Origin: an uncultured Sphingomonadaceae bacterium
GTDB lineage: Bacteria > Pseudomonadota > Alphaproteobacteria > Sphingomonadales > Sphingomonadaceae
Direction of reading: 5' to 3'
Assembly: GCA_947493325.1 (NCBI GenBank)
Contig: CANLQI010000001.1
Span: 1,627,375 to 1,691,374 of the forward strand
Length of the DNA: 64,000 nucleotides
In this document: positions 21,961-31,446 of the stretch, piece by piece
Layout: every line of letters starts with the position of its first letter
Numbering within the stretch: the first letter of the stretch is position 1
Program-made: the position numbers and the translations under genes
Notes under the pieces: model-generated
Database searches by the model: none
What the model saw: only the letters and a program-made list of their open reading frames with translations
Told to the model about the DNA's origin: nothing

Positions 21961-22782
21961 TTATTCGGCATTCTCGCGCATTTGTGCTTCGGCAATAAGC
22001 TGGATCAGGAATTGTCCATTATCTGACTGCGCCATGAGCTCGCTATCGACCATGTCCGCATCCGCGATCAATATCGCCTTGCCTTTGCCAATATCACAGC
22101 GCGCCATCATCGTCAGATCGGCCACCGTACAGTCCGCAATGGCCGCGTCCTGTTCGGCCCGCCGCGCATAGCCGCCGACATCGGCGGCCAGCACAGTAAA
22201 ATCGCCCGCCTCCATCCGCTGCAGACCGCCGCCTTCCAAATCGTCAAAGGTGAAATCCAGTCCCCATCTTTCAAACAGCGGTGACATTAGCGATACCGCC
22301 TGCGGGCGGCGCTTATCACCGATCGGGTAACGACTTTCCATCCGCAGCATCGGGTCGGCCAGAATCAACGCCCTGCCGCCGCCGCGCACCCAATCGTCCA
22401 CCGCCACCAATTCTTCGGGCGTCAGCGGGCGCGGTTGCACCAATAGTAATATATCGGGATCAGCGCTGCTCAGAACATCTTCGCCCGCCACCAGGCTATC
22501 GACTGGTGTCACGTTATAACCGCTTGTCAACTCCGCGTAAAAGGGATGCGGGGCAGCACTGCTTTCCAGCAATTCCTGCATATCCTGGGTCTCGCCCCAG
22601 ATCAGCGGCAAGCTGGTCATCAGCATCAGTTCGCCCTTGGCAGAATTTGCTCCAATTGCACCGGCGCGGTCTCCATTGCGCGCATCTGATGAAGCGTACA
22701 GGGCGATGAGCACCCCCGCACCAATGACAATAGCCAATATCCATAGAGTACGGGCAGACATGAGTTTATGCAAAACGCTCAC
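21961..22782 (-). CDS. GldG-like / DUF4350-like membrane-anchored protein (GTG start)
   Basis: N-terminal TM, DPDILLLVQPRPLTPEELVAVDDWVRGGGRALILADPML. Confidence 0.6.
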   Translation of the reverse strand: MSVLHKLMSARTLWILAIVIGAGVLIALYASSDARNGDRAGAIGANSAKGELMLMTSLPLIWGETQDMQELLESSAAPHPFYAELTSGYNVTPVDSLVAGEDVLSSADPDILLLVQPRPLTPEELVAVDDWVRGGGRALILADPMLRMESRYPIGDKRRPQAVSLMSPLFERWGLDFTFDDLEGGGLQRMEAGDFTVLAADVGGYARRAEQDAAIADCTVADLTMMARCDIGKGKAILIADADMVDSELMAQSDNGQFLIQLIAEAQMRENAE

Positions 22783-23138
22783 TGCGGATCATTGGCAATG
22801 TCCGATTTTGGCTTGAGGTCAGGAACAAGCTGCCCCTGCGGGGTCGCCTCCTCTTTCGAAGCTTCCTGCTCTTCTTCGGTGGCAGGAAGGTCAGGCACAA
22901 CGCCAAGTTCGGCCAGAGGCTCTGTATTTTCCTCTTCCTGCGCGACTTGTTTTGGGTCGGTTTCGATGCTGCCTTCGCTGACGATATCCTCTACCGGCAC
23001 TTCATTGCTGGCACGGTTCACCAGCGTCGATACGCCGCCGGTGAGCAACGCAACAATAACAAGACCCGCACCGCCAATCCGCAGCCGCTGCAACGGCTGT
23101 TTGCCAGCGTCACTATCGCTTTGCAATTTAAAGGCCAT
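22779..23138 (-). CDS. Hypothetical single-TM protein with acidic periplasmic tail
   Basis: TM segment IGGAGLVIVALLTGGVSTLV, E/D-rich tail; GTGA overlap with next gene. Confidence 0.6.
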   Translation of the reverse strand: MAFKLQSDSDAGKQPLQRLRIGGAGLVIVALLTGGVSTLVNRASNEVPVEDIVSEGSIETDPKQVAQEEENTEPLAELGVVPDLPATEEEQEASKEEATPQGQLVPDLKPKSDIANDPQ

Positions 23139-23168
23139 TGATCATTCCTTTCACGCGATCCGGCACAG

Positions 23169-24152
23169 TTAGAGCCAGGGCAATACCGGCAGGTCTTTCG
23201 ATTTCAGCCAATCCGCATTGTACAGCGTCGACAGATAGCGGAAACCCGTATCGCATAATATGGTTGCAATACGCTTACCGGGACCCAGCTGCTTTGCCAG
23301 CGCCACTGCGCCCGCCACATTTATACCCGATGACAGGCCCAGACACAAACCTTCCTCTGCCAAAAGGCGGCGAACCCACTCCAGCCCTTCTTCATCACTG
23401 ATGCGGAACTGCGTGTCTATCGGCGCACCTTCCAGGTTCGCAGTAATACGCCCCTGCCCTATGCCTTCAGCGACAGAGGAACCTTCGGATTTCAGCTCAC
23501 CATTGGCAAAATATTCGTACAGGGCCGCGCCGTGCGGGTCGGTCAGCGCGATCGCGATTTTTTCGTCCTTTTCCTTCAGCCCCAGCCCGACACCGGCAAT
23601 CGTGCCGCCCGTGCCCGCTGCACAGGTAAAACCGTCGACCCTGCCGTCCATCTGCGCCCAGATTTCCTGCGCTGTCGTTTCGATATGCGCCTTGCGATTG
23701 GCAGTATTGTCAAACTGGTTGGCCCAGACCGCGCCTTCCGTTTCCCCGGCAAGGCGGCGTGATGTGTGCACGAAATGCCCTGGATTGGCATAAGGGGCGG
23801 CAGGAACCAACACCAATTCCGCACCCAAGGCGCGGAGCGTGTCCATTTTCTCTTTCGACTGGGTTTCCGGCATGACAATAACGGTTTTATACCCCAAAGC
23901 ATTCGCCACCAGCGCCAGACCAATACCAGTATTGCCCGCCGTGCCTTCGACAATTGTACCGCCGGGCTTGAGCAGGCCGCGCGCTTCCGCATCGCGCACG
24001 ATATACAGTGCGGCGCGGTCCTTGACCGAAGCGCCCGGATTAACATATTCGCACTTGCCGTAAATGTCGCAGCCGGTTTCCTCGCTCGGCCCTTTCAAAC
24101 GCACGAGCGGGGTATTCCCGATCAGCTCCAGTGTATTTGATACCATATTCAT
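23169..24152 (-). CDS. cysK: Cysteine synthase A (PLP-dependent)
   Basis: ELIGNTPLVRLKG, NPGASVKDRAAL, EGTAGNTGIGLALV. Confidence 0.92.
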   Translation of the reverse strand: MNMVSNTLELIGNTPLVRLKGPSEETGCDIYGKCEYVNPGASVKDRAALYIVRDAEARGLLKPGGTIVEGTAGNTGIGLALVANALGYKTVIVMPETQSKEKMDTLRALGAELVLVPAAPYANPGHFVHTSRRLAGETEGAVWANQFDNTANRKAHIETTAQEIWAQMDGRVDGFTCAAGTGGTIAGVGLGLKEKDEKIAIALTDPHGAALYEYFANGELKSEGSSVAEGIGQGRITANLEGAPIDTQFRISDEEGLEWVRRLLAEEGLCLGLSSGINVAGAVALAKQLGPGKRIATILCDTGFRYLSTLYNADWLKSKDLPVLPWL

Positions 24153-24215
24153 GACGTCAAGATAGGCGCCGTACCCAGCAGCGGCAAGCCATCATCTCTT
24201 TGGCCGGTGCGTAGG

Positions 24216-24680
24216 TCAGCTTTCACCGCCCGCGATCATTTCATCCATCCGCCGCTGCAATTCTTCATTGCTCAACTCTTCACGGAATGTCGATATCGAC
24301 CATTCATGCCCGAACGGGTCGCGCACCTGCCCTGAACGATCGCCATAGAACTGGTCCTGCATAGGCTGTATCTCGGTCGCTCCCGCAGCAATCGCCTGCG
24401 CAAAAACGGCATCGCAATCCTTGACATAGAACATCATTGATACAGTAGTGTGCCCCCGGCTGGCAGGCGATATCTTGTCCATTTCCGGAAATTCGTCCGC
24501 CAGCATGAATGGGTGGCCATTGATGCGCATTTCCGCATGGCCGATCTTGTCACCCATGGTGAGCCGCATGGTTTCTTCCGCACCGAAAGCGCGCGCATAA
24601 AAATCAAGCGCTGCAGCGGCGTCTTTTACTATGAGATAAGGCGTGACGCCTTCAAATCCGGGAGCTGCCCAGTCTGCCAT
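24216..24680 (-). CDS. VOC-family (PhnB/glyoxalase-like) protein
   Basis: VTPYLIVKDAAAALDFYARAFGAEE...DRSGQVRDPFGHEWSIST. Confidence 0.9.
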   Translation of the reverse strand: MADWAAPGFEGVTPYLIVKDAAAALDFYARAFGAEETMRLTMGDKIGHAEMRINGHPFMLADEFPEMDKISPASRGHTTVSMMFYVKDCDAVFAQAIAAGATEIQPMQDQFYGDRSGQVRDPFGHEWSISTFREELSNEELQRRMDEMIAGGES

Positions 24681-24736
24681 ATTCTCTCTCCTCTTACATA
24701 AAGCATATGATAGCATGCGTGATATCTTGAGAAAAG

Positions 24737-26266
24737 TCAGTCAGCCTGATCCGCCATCCAACGCGCAAATGCTGCGACTTCCTCATCATCCATATGCAGT
24801 CCGCATTTGGTGCGCCGCCATAATATGTCTTCGCTGCCACGCGCCCATTCATGGGTCATCAGATAACGTGCTTCGGCTTCATACAGACCCGTGCCAAAAT
24901 ATTGCCCCAGCTGATCCACCGAAGTGCAATCGCCAATCACCGCGTGCAGCCGTGTGCCATAGCAATGCGCCATGCGCTCCAGATGCACTGGGTCCATCCA
25001 TGGATAACCGGCCTGTATTTCCGCGAAAAACGCATCAAAATCGGCGTCTGGAATATGGCCGCCGGGCAAATGCGCTTCTGCTGTCCATGGTTCGCCGCCA
25101 TCGTCCAGATAGGCGCCCAGTTTCTGCATCGCATGTTCGGCAAGACGGCGACAGGTCGTGATTTTGCCGCCAAAAATGGAAAGCAGCGGTGCGCCCTCGC
25201 CGTCTGTCTTGCTGTCACGCGTGTTGAGGTCAAACACATAATCGCGCGTCACGGTCGAGGCATTGTCGCTCTTGTCATCATAAAGCGGCCGCACCCCGGC
25301 ATAGGTCCATACGATATCATCGCGCGTAACAGGCGTTTTGAAATATTCACTCGCCACATCGCACAGATAGTCGGTCTCCGCTTCAGAGATTTTTACCTCG
25401 CCATCTGAGAGTTTGTATGGCGCATCGGTCGTGCCGATCAGCGTAAAATCATTCTCATAGGGAATGGCAAACACTATACGTTCATCGGCATTCTGAAACA
25501 TATAGAGATGGTCGCCTTCATACAGCTTGCGTGTGACGATATGACTGCCTTTGACCAAGCGCAAATTCTGTCGTCCATCGCCCGGAAGTGCGCGGTCGAG
25601 TATATTGTCCACCATCATGCCCGCCGCATTGACGGCGATGCGCGCGCGGACCGTTTGCGATGCTGTGCCCTGCTGCGCCAGTGTTGCTGTCCCCAGTGTT
25701 GCCGTCCAAAGCCCGTCCTCACGGTGCAATGCGGTGCATTCGGTCCGGGTGCGGATTTCGGCACCTTTTTCATGCGCATCCAGTGCGTTGAGCGCCACCA
25801 GCCGCGCATCATCGGCCCAGCAGTCGGAAAACTCAAAACCCTTGGTGAGCCTGTCCTGCAATATCCCCGCATGGGGCGCTTTCGACAGTTTGACTGTTTT
25901 CGTGCCCGGCAGAATTTTGCGCGTGCCGAGATGGTCATAGATAAACAGCCCGAGCCTGAGCAGCCAGGCAGGACGCAGCCCCTTGTCATGCGGCAGCACG
26001 ATGCGCAGCGGCCAGATGATATGCGGCGCGGATTTGAGCAATATCTCGCGCTCCTGCAGCGCTTCGCGCACCAAGCGAAATTCCATATGTTCCAGATAGC
26101 GAAGCCCGCCATGCACCAGCTTGCTGCTGGCCGAGCTGGTTTCCCCTGCCAGGTCATTCTTCTCGCACAATAGCACGGAAAGCCCGCGCCCGGCCGCATC
26201 TCGCGCAATCGCCGCACCGTTAATGCCGCCGCCAATAATCAGCAGGTCGTAAATTTTATCTGTCAT
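24737..26266 (-). CDS. glpD: Aerobic glycerol-3-phosphate dehydrogenase
   Basis: DLLIIGGGINGAAIARDAAGRGLSVLL, SSKLVHGGLRYLEHMEF, FGGKITTCRRLAEHA; start at MTDKIYD. Confidence 0.96.
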   Translation of the reverse strand: MTDKIYDLLIIGGGINGAAIARDAAGRGLSVLLCEKNDLAGETSSASSKLVHGGLRYLEHMEFRLVREALQEREILLKSAPHIIWPLRIVLPHDKGLRPAWLLRLGLFIYDHLGTRKILPGTKTVKLSKAPHAGILQDRLTKGFEFSDCWADDARLVALNALDAHEKGAEIRTRTECTALHREDGLWTATLGTATLAQQGTASQTVRARIAVNAAGMMVDNILDRALPGDGRQNLRLVKGSHIVTRKLYEGDHLYMFQNADERIVFAIPYENDFTLIGTTDAPYKLSDGEVKISEAETDYLCDVASEYFKTPVTRDDIVWTYAGVRPLYDDKSDNASTVTRDYVFDLNTRDSKTDGEGAPLLSIFGGKITTCRRLAEHAMQKLGAYLDDGGEPWTAEAHLPGGHIPDADFDAFFAEIQAGYPWMDPVHLERMAHCYGTRLHAVIGDCTSVDQLGQYFGTGLYEAEARYLMTHEWARGSEDILWRRTKCGLHMDDEEVAAFARWMADQAD

Positions 26267-26267
26267 A

Positions 26268-26942
26268 TCATTCCCGCAATGCACGTATCGCTGCGCCCGC
26301 CGCAAACGGCGCAATGGCGACCAGCACCAGTGACGCCGCAGCCAGTAAAAGCAAGCCGTTTTCGCCGCCCGGAAGCACGCTACCCGCACCGAAAATCAGC
26401 ATCGGTACCGCGAGCGGCAGCAGCATCAGTCCGCCGAGCGCAGATCCGCCTTTCAATCCTGCAGTCAGCGCCGCAATCATGACGCCAAGCGCTGCCAAAC
26501 CAGGTGTCCCCAGCACCAGCCCCGCCTCCACTGTGCGTAGCTGTGCCACATCCAGCTGCAACAGGGCAGCGGCGATGATTGTGGCCAGCATCAGCGGCGG
26601 GCCGAAAGAGAGCCAGTGTGCGACAATCTTGGCCAGCATGATCCATTCTTCGGAAAAGCCGCGCACCGCCCATTGGTCGAAAAATCCGTGCTCGACGTCC
26701 GGCTGCACCAGCCGGTCGAGCGGGAGAATAGCCGCGAGCAGTGCCGCAACCCAGATCACACCGCTGCCGGTACGCGCCAGAAGCTGCGCATCCGATCCCA
26801 CGGCGAACGGATAGATCGTCGCCACCGCCAGAAAGAATATGACCGGCAGGATAAAGCCGCCGCGTCGCGTACCGCCGCGACCGCCAAAACCATAAGCATG
26901 CGACAGGTCGCGCCAGATCAATGTGCCAAACAGCTTCATCAT
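26268..26942 (-). CDS. ccmB: Heme exporter membrane protein CcmB
   Basis: Polytopic protein with FLAVATIYPFAVGSDAQLLARTGSGVIWVAALLAAILPLDRL; adjacent to ccmA. Confidence 0.93.
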   Translation of the reverse strand: MMKLFGTLIWRDLSHAYGFGGRGGTRRGGFILPVIFFLAVATIYPFAVGSDAQLLARTGSGVIWVAALLAAILPLDRLVQPDVEHGFFDQWAVRGFSEEWIMLAKIVAHWLSFGPPLMLATIIAAALLQLDVAQLRTVEAGLVLGTPGLAALGVMIAALTAGLKGGSALGGLMLLPLAVPMLIFGAGSVLPGGENGLLLLAAASLVLVAIAPFAAGAAIRALRE

Positions 26943-27565
26943 GGCCGAAAATCCTCCAGCGGCAGCTGGATCGGATGGGCAAGCGGCAATGGCTGATGCG
27001 AGGCCGCGACGATGATACCGCCATCATCCAGGTGCGCCTGCATAAGCGTGCCCAGCCGCTCCACCGAAGCCGCATCAAGCCCGTTGGCAGGCTCATCAAG
27101 CAGCCAGATATCCGTGCTGCTCACGATCACCCGTGCCAGTGCCGCGCGCTTGCGCTGGCCGGTCGAGAAATAGCGCACGGGCACATCGGCAAGGTCGGAC
27201 ATATCGACAGCTTCCAGTGCGGCCGCAATTTTTGCTTTATCCGCGTCATCAATATGCGCCCAGAAACCCAGCGCATGTCCTAGTGTCCAATGCATATCGA
27301 GCGCCAGACGCTCATCGCTGAGCGACAATGGCCCGGTCATGTGCACAGCCCCCGCATAGGGCCTTAGCAGACCGGCCAGAAGCCGCATCAGGCTGGATTT
27401 ACCCGTACCATTTGCTCCGGTCACGTGCAGTGCACTTCCTGCCTCACAGGCAAAGTTCAGGGCGCGGAAAAGTAGCTTTTCACCGCGCACACAGGCAAGG
27501 TTTTCGGCCGCAATATGTGCACCCTCGCTGCTTTCGCCCTTGGCAAGTGAAGACAAATTCCCCAT
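26939..27565 (-). CDS. ccmA: Heme exporter ATP-binding protein CcmA
   Basis: HVTGANGTGKSSLMRLLAGLLRP, YFSTGQRKRAALARV, WLLDEPANGLD. Confidence 0.92.
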   Translation of the reverse strand: MGNLSSLAKGESSEGAHIAAENLACVRGEKLLFRALNFACEAGSALHVTGANGTGKSSLMRLLAGLLRPYAGAVHMTGPLSLSDERLALDMHWTLGHALGFWAHIDDADKAKIAAALEAVDMSDLADVPVRYFSTGQRKRAALARVIVSSTDIWLLDEPANGLDAASVERLGTLMQAHLDDGGIIVAASHQPLPLAHPIQLPLEDFRP

Positions 27566-27630
27566 GTCTGTGACGCATAGGCCGAAACATGTCGGTGCGA
27601 CAAGACAAGACAGCATGGCGGAGAAATTTA

Positions 27631-27918
27631 ATGGTCACAAAACTTGACGATGCAGCACGCAAAGCGGCCCTTGCCAAACTGTCCGGCTGGGCGCATGAGC
27701 CGAACCGTGACGGCATTACCCGTACATTTGAATTTGACGATTTTGTCAGCGCTTTCGGCTTTATGTCCTCGGTCGCGCTACTCGCGGAAAAAGCCGACCA
27801 CCATCCCGAATGGTCAAACGTCTATAACCGGGTCGAAATATTGCTGACCACCCACGATGCCGATGGCCTGTCACAACGTGATATCGATCTGGCCCGGCAG
27901 ATTGATGATTTGGTTTGA
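27631..27918 (+). CDS. 4a-hydroxytetrahydrobiopterin dehydratase (PCD/DCoH)
   Basis: [47 protein letters not shown]. Confidence 0.94.
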   Translation: MVTKLDDAARKAALAKLSGWAHEPNRDGITRTFEFDDFVSAFGFMSSVALLAEKADHHPEWSNVYNRVEILLTTHDADGLSQRDIDLARQIDDLV

Positions 27919-27997
27919 ATTATCTCTTGTTCCGGCCCTGCATCCCAGAACATAGGGTATATGCCATTGGGCGTTCGCACATCTAAAACAATAATAT

Positions 27998-28088
27998 GTC
28001 ATTCCCGCGAAAGCGGGAATCTATCTCACCAAAATCATGTACAAGTGCCACCGTCGTGAGATAGATTCCCAGTCAAGCTGGGAATGAC
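27998..28088. repeat. REP doublet/BIME-like nested inverted repeat
   Basis: GTCATTCCCGCGAAAGCGGGAATCTATCTCAC ... GTGAGATAGATTCCCAGTCAAGCTGGGAATGAC: two terminal hairpins plus outer and inner complementary arms. Confidence 0.9.
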
Positions 28089-28201
28089 TGGTTTACCTTG
28101 GTCTAGACGTATAATGACCGATCAAATCCATGGTGACATATTGTTATTTTGGATATGTAAAACAAAAAATTCTGAATGACTAAGCGCATAGTAAGTTGAA
28201 T

Positions 28202-29026
28202 CTAGCCTCCGCTTTCCACCACATCTTCGAGCCCACTCGCCAGTCCTGCGGCGCGTTTGCGCAGCAAACCAGGAAACCAGCGCGCCATAAAGGCAAGCTG
28301 TTTCGCGGTCTTGTTGACCGTCGTGTGCAGTTTTTTACCATGCACCGCATCCCACGCCGCCTGTCCGATAATTTCAACCGGACTGACTTCAATGCCCACC
28401 GATTCCAGTTTTTCCCTGCCTGTCTGATTGCTGCCATTTGGCACTGCGCTCAGGATATTGGTGTCAATAAAACCGGGCATCAGCGAACGCACCCTGATAT
28501 CAAATGGTTCCCATTCAATATCCCATGCCTCGGTCATGCCGCGTACCGCGAATTTCGTCCCGCTATAGACGCTCAGCCCAGCAGAACCGTAAATTCCGGC
28601 CGCTGACGCAGTGTTGAGGAGACAGGATCCGGACGTCGCTTCCAGCATTCTGAAACAGGTCTGCGCGCCGTTCACCACGCCTGTGAAATTGACTGCGATC
28701 ATCCTGTCGATTTCTGCAGGCTCCATATCCTGGATCAGGCCGCCACTGCCAATACCGGCGTTATTGAACATGACATCCATACGCCCGCCCGTGGCGGCAC
28801 CAAATTCCTGCACGGCACGCGCCCATTGGTCACGGTCCGTTACATCGAGCAGATGCTGCGAACGCATACCGTCTGGCAACATTTCCGCCGTTTCCGCTAT
28901 GCCTGCCGCATTGATATCGGCAATCCCGACAAACCAGCCCTTGCCCGCAAAAAAGCGCGCTACTTCGCGGCCCAGTCCCGATGCGCCGCCGGTGATGAAA
29001 ATGGTTTTTGCATTGGGCATCGGCAT
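28202..29026 (-). CDS. Short-chain dehydrogenase/reductase (SDR)
   Basis: FITGGASGLGREVARFF, NNAGIG, YSGTKFAVRGM. Confidence 0.95.
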   Translation of the reverse strand: MPMPNAKTIFITGGASGLGREVARFFAGKGWFVGIADINAAGIAETAEMLPDGMRSQHLLDVTDRDQWARAVQEFGAATGGRMDVMFNNAGIGSGGLIQDMEPAEIDRMIAVNFTGVVNGAQTCFRMLEATSGSCLLNTASAAGIYGSAGLSVYSGTKFAVRGMTEAWDIEWEPFDIRVRSLMPGFIDTNILSAVPNGSNQTGREKLESVGIEVSPVEIIGQAAWDAVHGKKLHTTVNKTAKQLAFMARWFPGLLRKRAAGLASGLEDVVESGG

Positions 29027-29106
29027 GCTCTCATTTTGTTATTAACACTGATGCAAATATCTATAGGCTAGCCAGCCGCACGCGACAATGGTTATAGTGC
29101 GCCCGC

Positions 29107-29895
29107 ATGCCGGACACACCTTCCCAAAAACGCGGACCTTCGCTCGAATTTATCGACCTGTCACGCCATTACGGCGATGTTGTCGCGGTTGATACTATCA
29201 GCCAGCATATTGAACCTGGTGAATTTATCGCGCTGGTCGGCGCGTCGGGATCGGGCAAATCGACGCTGCTCAAAATGGTCAACCGCCTGATTGAACCAAC
29301 ATCAGGCCGGATCGAAATTGGCGGTGAGGATGTGACGACGCGCGAAGTGCACCGGCTGCGCCGCTCCATCGGCTATGTGTTCCAGAATATCGGCCTGTTT
29401 CCGCATATGGATATTGCGCATAATATCGCCATCGGCTCGCGTATCGGCAGCCGCCCGGTCCTGCCTGCGGGTGAAATAGCCGAGTTGCTTGAACTCGTAG
29501 ACCTGCCTGCTGATATGGCATCGCGCATGCCCGACCAGCTTTCGGGCGGACAGCAGCAACGTGTCGGCGTAGCCCGAGCATTGTCGACCAAGCCGGGCCT
29601 GATGCTGATGGACGAGCCTTTTGGTGCGCTGGACCCGATTACCCGTGAAAATCTGGCGGACAGCTATCGCGCGCTGCATGACCGGCTCGGCCTCACCACG
29701 ATCATGGTGACGCATGATATGGCCGAGGCTTTGCTTATTGCAGACCGTATATGGGTGATGGCAAATGGCAGCATTGCCGCCGATGCGAGTCCAGCACAAT
29801 TGCTCGCGGGCGGATGCAGCGAAGAGGCCGAAAACCTGGTTGCCGTGCCGCGCGGACAGGCCGAACGGCTGCTCGCCAGAAAGGCTGGCGGCTGA
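29107..29895 (+). CDS. ABC transporter ATP-binding protein, osmoprotectant (OpuCA/ProV) type
   Basis: [46 protein letters not shown]. Confidence 0.93.
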   Translation: MPDTPSQKRGPSLEFIDLSRHYGDVVAVDTISQHIEPGEFIALVGASGSGKSTLLKMVNRLIEPTSGRIEIGGEDVTTREVHRLRRSIGYVFQNIGLFPHMDIAHNIAIGSRIGSRPVLPAGEIAELLELVDLPADMASRMPDQLSGGQQQRVGVARALSTKPGLMLMDEPFGALDPITRENLADSYRALHDRLGLTTIMVTHDMAEALLIADRIWVMANGSIAADASPAQLLAGGCSEEAENLVAVPRGQAERLLARKAGG

Positions 29896-31445
29896 TGCGC
29901 GAATGGCTGAATACTATTGCCCCCGCATTTCAACGTGTGCCCGAATTGCTGGCGCAGCATCTGCAGCTCAGCTTTGCCGCGCTCGCGCTGGCGCTGCTGA
30001 TCGCACTGCCGCTGGCGGTCTTGGCTTCGCGCAACCGGCATGTCGCCAATATCGCGCTTGGCTTTGCCAGCCTTGTCCAGACTATACCCGCGCTGGCCCT
30101 GCTCGCCCTGTTTTACCCTCTGCTGCTCGCGCTTACTGCGCTGTTTGGCGATCTGATACAACCGCTGGGTTTCCTGCCCTCTTTGCTCGCGCTGACGCTC
30201 TATGCTCTGCTGCCGATACTGCGCAATGCCGTAACGGGCCTGAACGGCGTCGATCCCGCTATTGTCGAGGCCGCAGATGGCGTTGGCATGACAAAGGCGC
30301 AGAAACTGCGGCTGGTCGAAGCGCCCCTCGCCGCGCCCACCATCATGGCGGGTATCCGCACGGCGGCGGTCTGGACCATCGGCGCGGCGACATTGTCCAC
30401 CACCGTAGGCCAGCCGAGCCTGGGCGACCTTATCTTTGCCGGGCTGCAGACACAGAACTGGTCGCTAGTGCTGGCAGGGTGCCTGACATCGGCTGCACTG
30501 GCGATAATCGTCGACATACTGCTTGGCACCATCGAAAATGCGATCGCAACACGGCGCAAGCGGCGCGGCTGGATCGCGGCAGCGTTGCTTGCCGCCGGAC
30601 TCGCCTTCGCGCTTATTCCCACCACTAGCGCCGATGAAGACACCATCATCATTGGGTCCAAGCGGTTTAATGAGCAATATATACTGGCGCAGCTGATCGG
30701 GCAGCGGCTCGAACAGGCAGGCTATTATGTGCGCTACCGCGAAGGTTTGGGTAGCGCGGTCATGTTCCAGGCGGTGACCAATGATGATGTCAATATCTCG
30801 ATCGATTATGCCGGCACCATCTGGACCAATGAAATGGACCGGACCGACAGCGTGGCGCGGCCCGAAATGATCGAAACGATAACCAGCTGGTCGCGCGAAA
30901 CCTATGGCGTGAATGTTGCCGGGCCGCTCGGTTTTGAGAACACCTATGCCTTTGCGGTGCGCCCGGATGATGCAGAAAACCTCAATATCAAGACAATGGA
31001 TGACCTTGCCCGCGTCTCACCCGATTTCGTGTTTGGCACCGATCTCGAATTTCTCGAACGCCCCGAATGGCGAATGGTGAAAGACGCCTATCCGCTACGC
31101 TTTAAGAGCGAACGCGCTTTTGAGCCGACTTTCATGTACAAGGCACTGTCGAGCAGGCAAGCCGATGTCATTTCCGCTTTTTCCAGCGACGGGCGGATCG
31201 CCGCCAATAACTTCGTCATACTAGATGATCCCAAAGGCGCAGTACCTGCTTATGACGCACTGTTGATGGTCTCCCCGAAGTATGCGAATGATGCAAAATT
31301 CATCGCCGCCATTCAGCCATTATTAAATGCGATTTCAGTAGAAAAAATGCGCGAAGCCAATTACATGGTCGACCGTGAAAATGACAAGAAAAGCCCTGCC
31401 GAAGCGGCTCGCTGGCTGGCAGGACAACTGGAAAACAAGGAATAA
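29895..31445 (+). CDS. ABC transporter permease fused to substrate-binding domain (osmoprotectant/glycine betaine-choline type)
   Basis: MetI-like permease (GVGMTKAQKLRLVEAPLAAPTIMAGIRTAAVWTIGAATLSTTVGQPSLGDLI) followed by OpuAC-like domain (IIIGSKRFNEQYILAQLIGQRLEQAGY, SIDYAGTIW); TGATG overlap with the ATPase gene. Confidence 0.92.
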   Translation: MREWLNTIAPAFQRVPELLAQHLQLSFAALALALLIALPLAVLASRNRHVANIALGFASLVQTIPALALLALFYPLLLALTALFGDLIQPLGFLPSLLALTLYALLPILRNAVTGLNGVDPAIVEAADGVGMTKAQKLRLVEAPLAAPTIMAGIRTAAVWTIGAATLSTTVGQPSLGDLIFAGLQTQNWSLVLAGCLTSAALAIIVDILLGTIENAIATRRKRRGWIAAALLAAGLAFALIPTTSADEDTIIIGSKRFNEQYILAQLIGQRLEQAGYYVRYREGLGSAVMFQAVTNDDVNISIDYAGTIWTNEMDRTDSVARPEMIETITSWSRETYGVNVAGPLGFENTYAFAVRPDDAENLNIKTMDDLARVSPDFVFGTDLEFLERPEWRMVKDAYPLRFKSERAFEPTFMYKALSSRQADVISAFSSDGRIAANNFVILDDPKGAVPAYDALLMVSPKYANDAKFIAAIQPLLNAISVEKMREANYMVDRENDKKSPAEAARWLAGQLENKE

Positions 31446-31446
31446 T

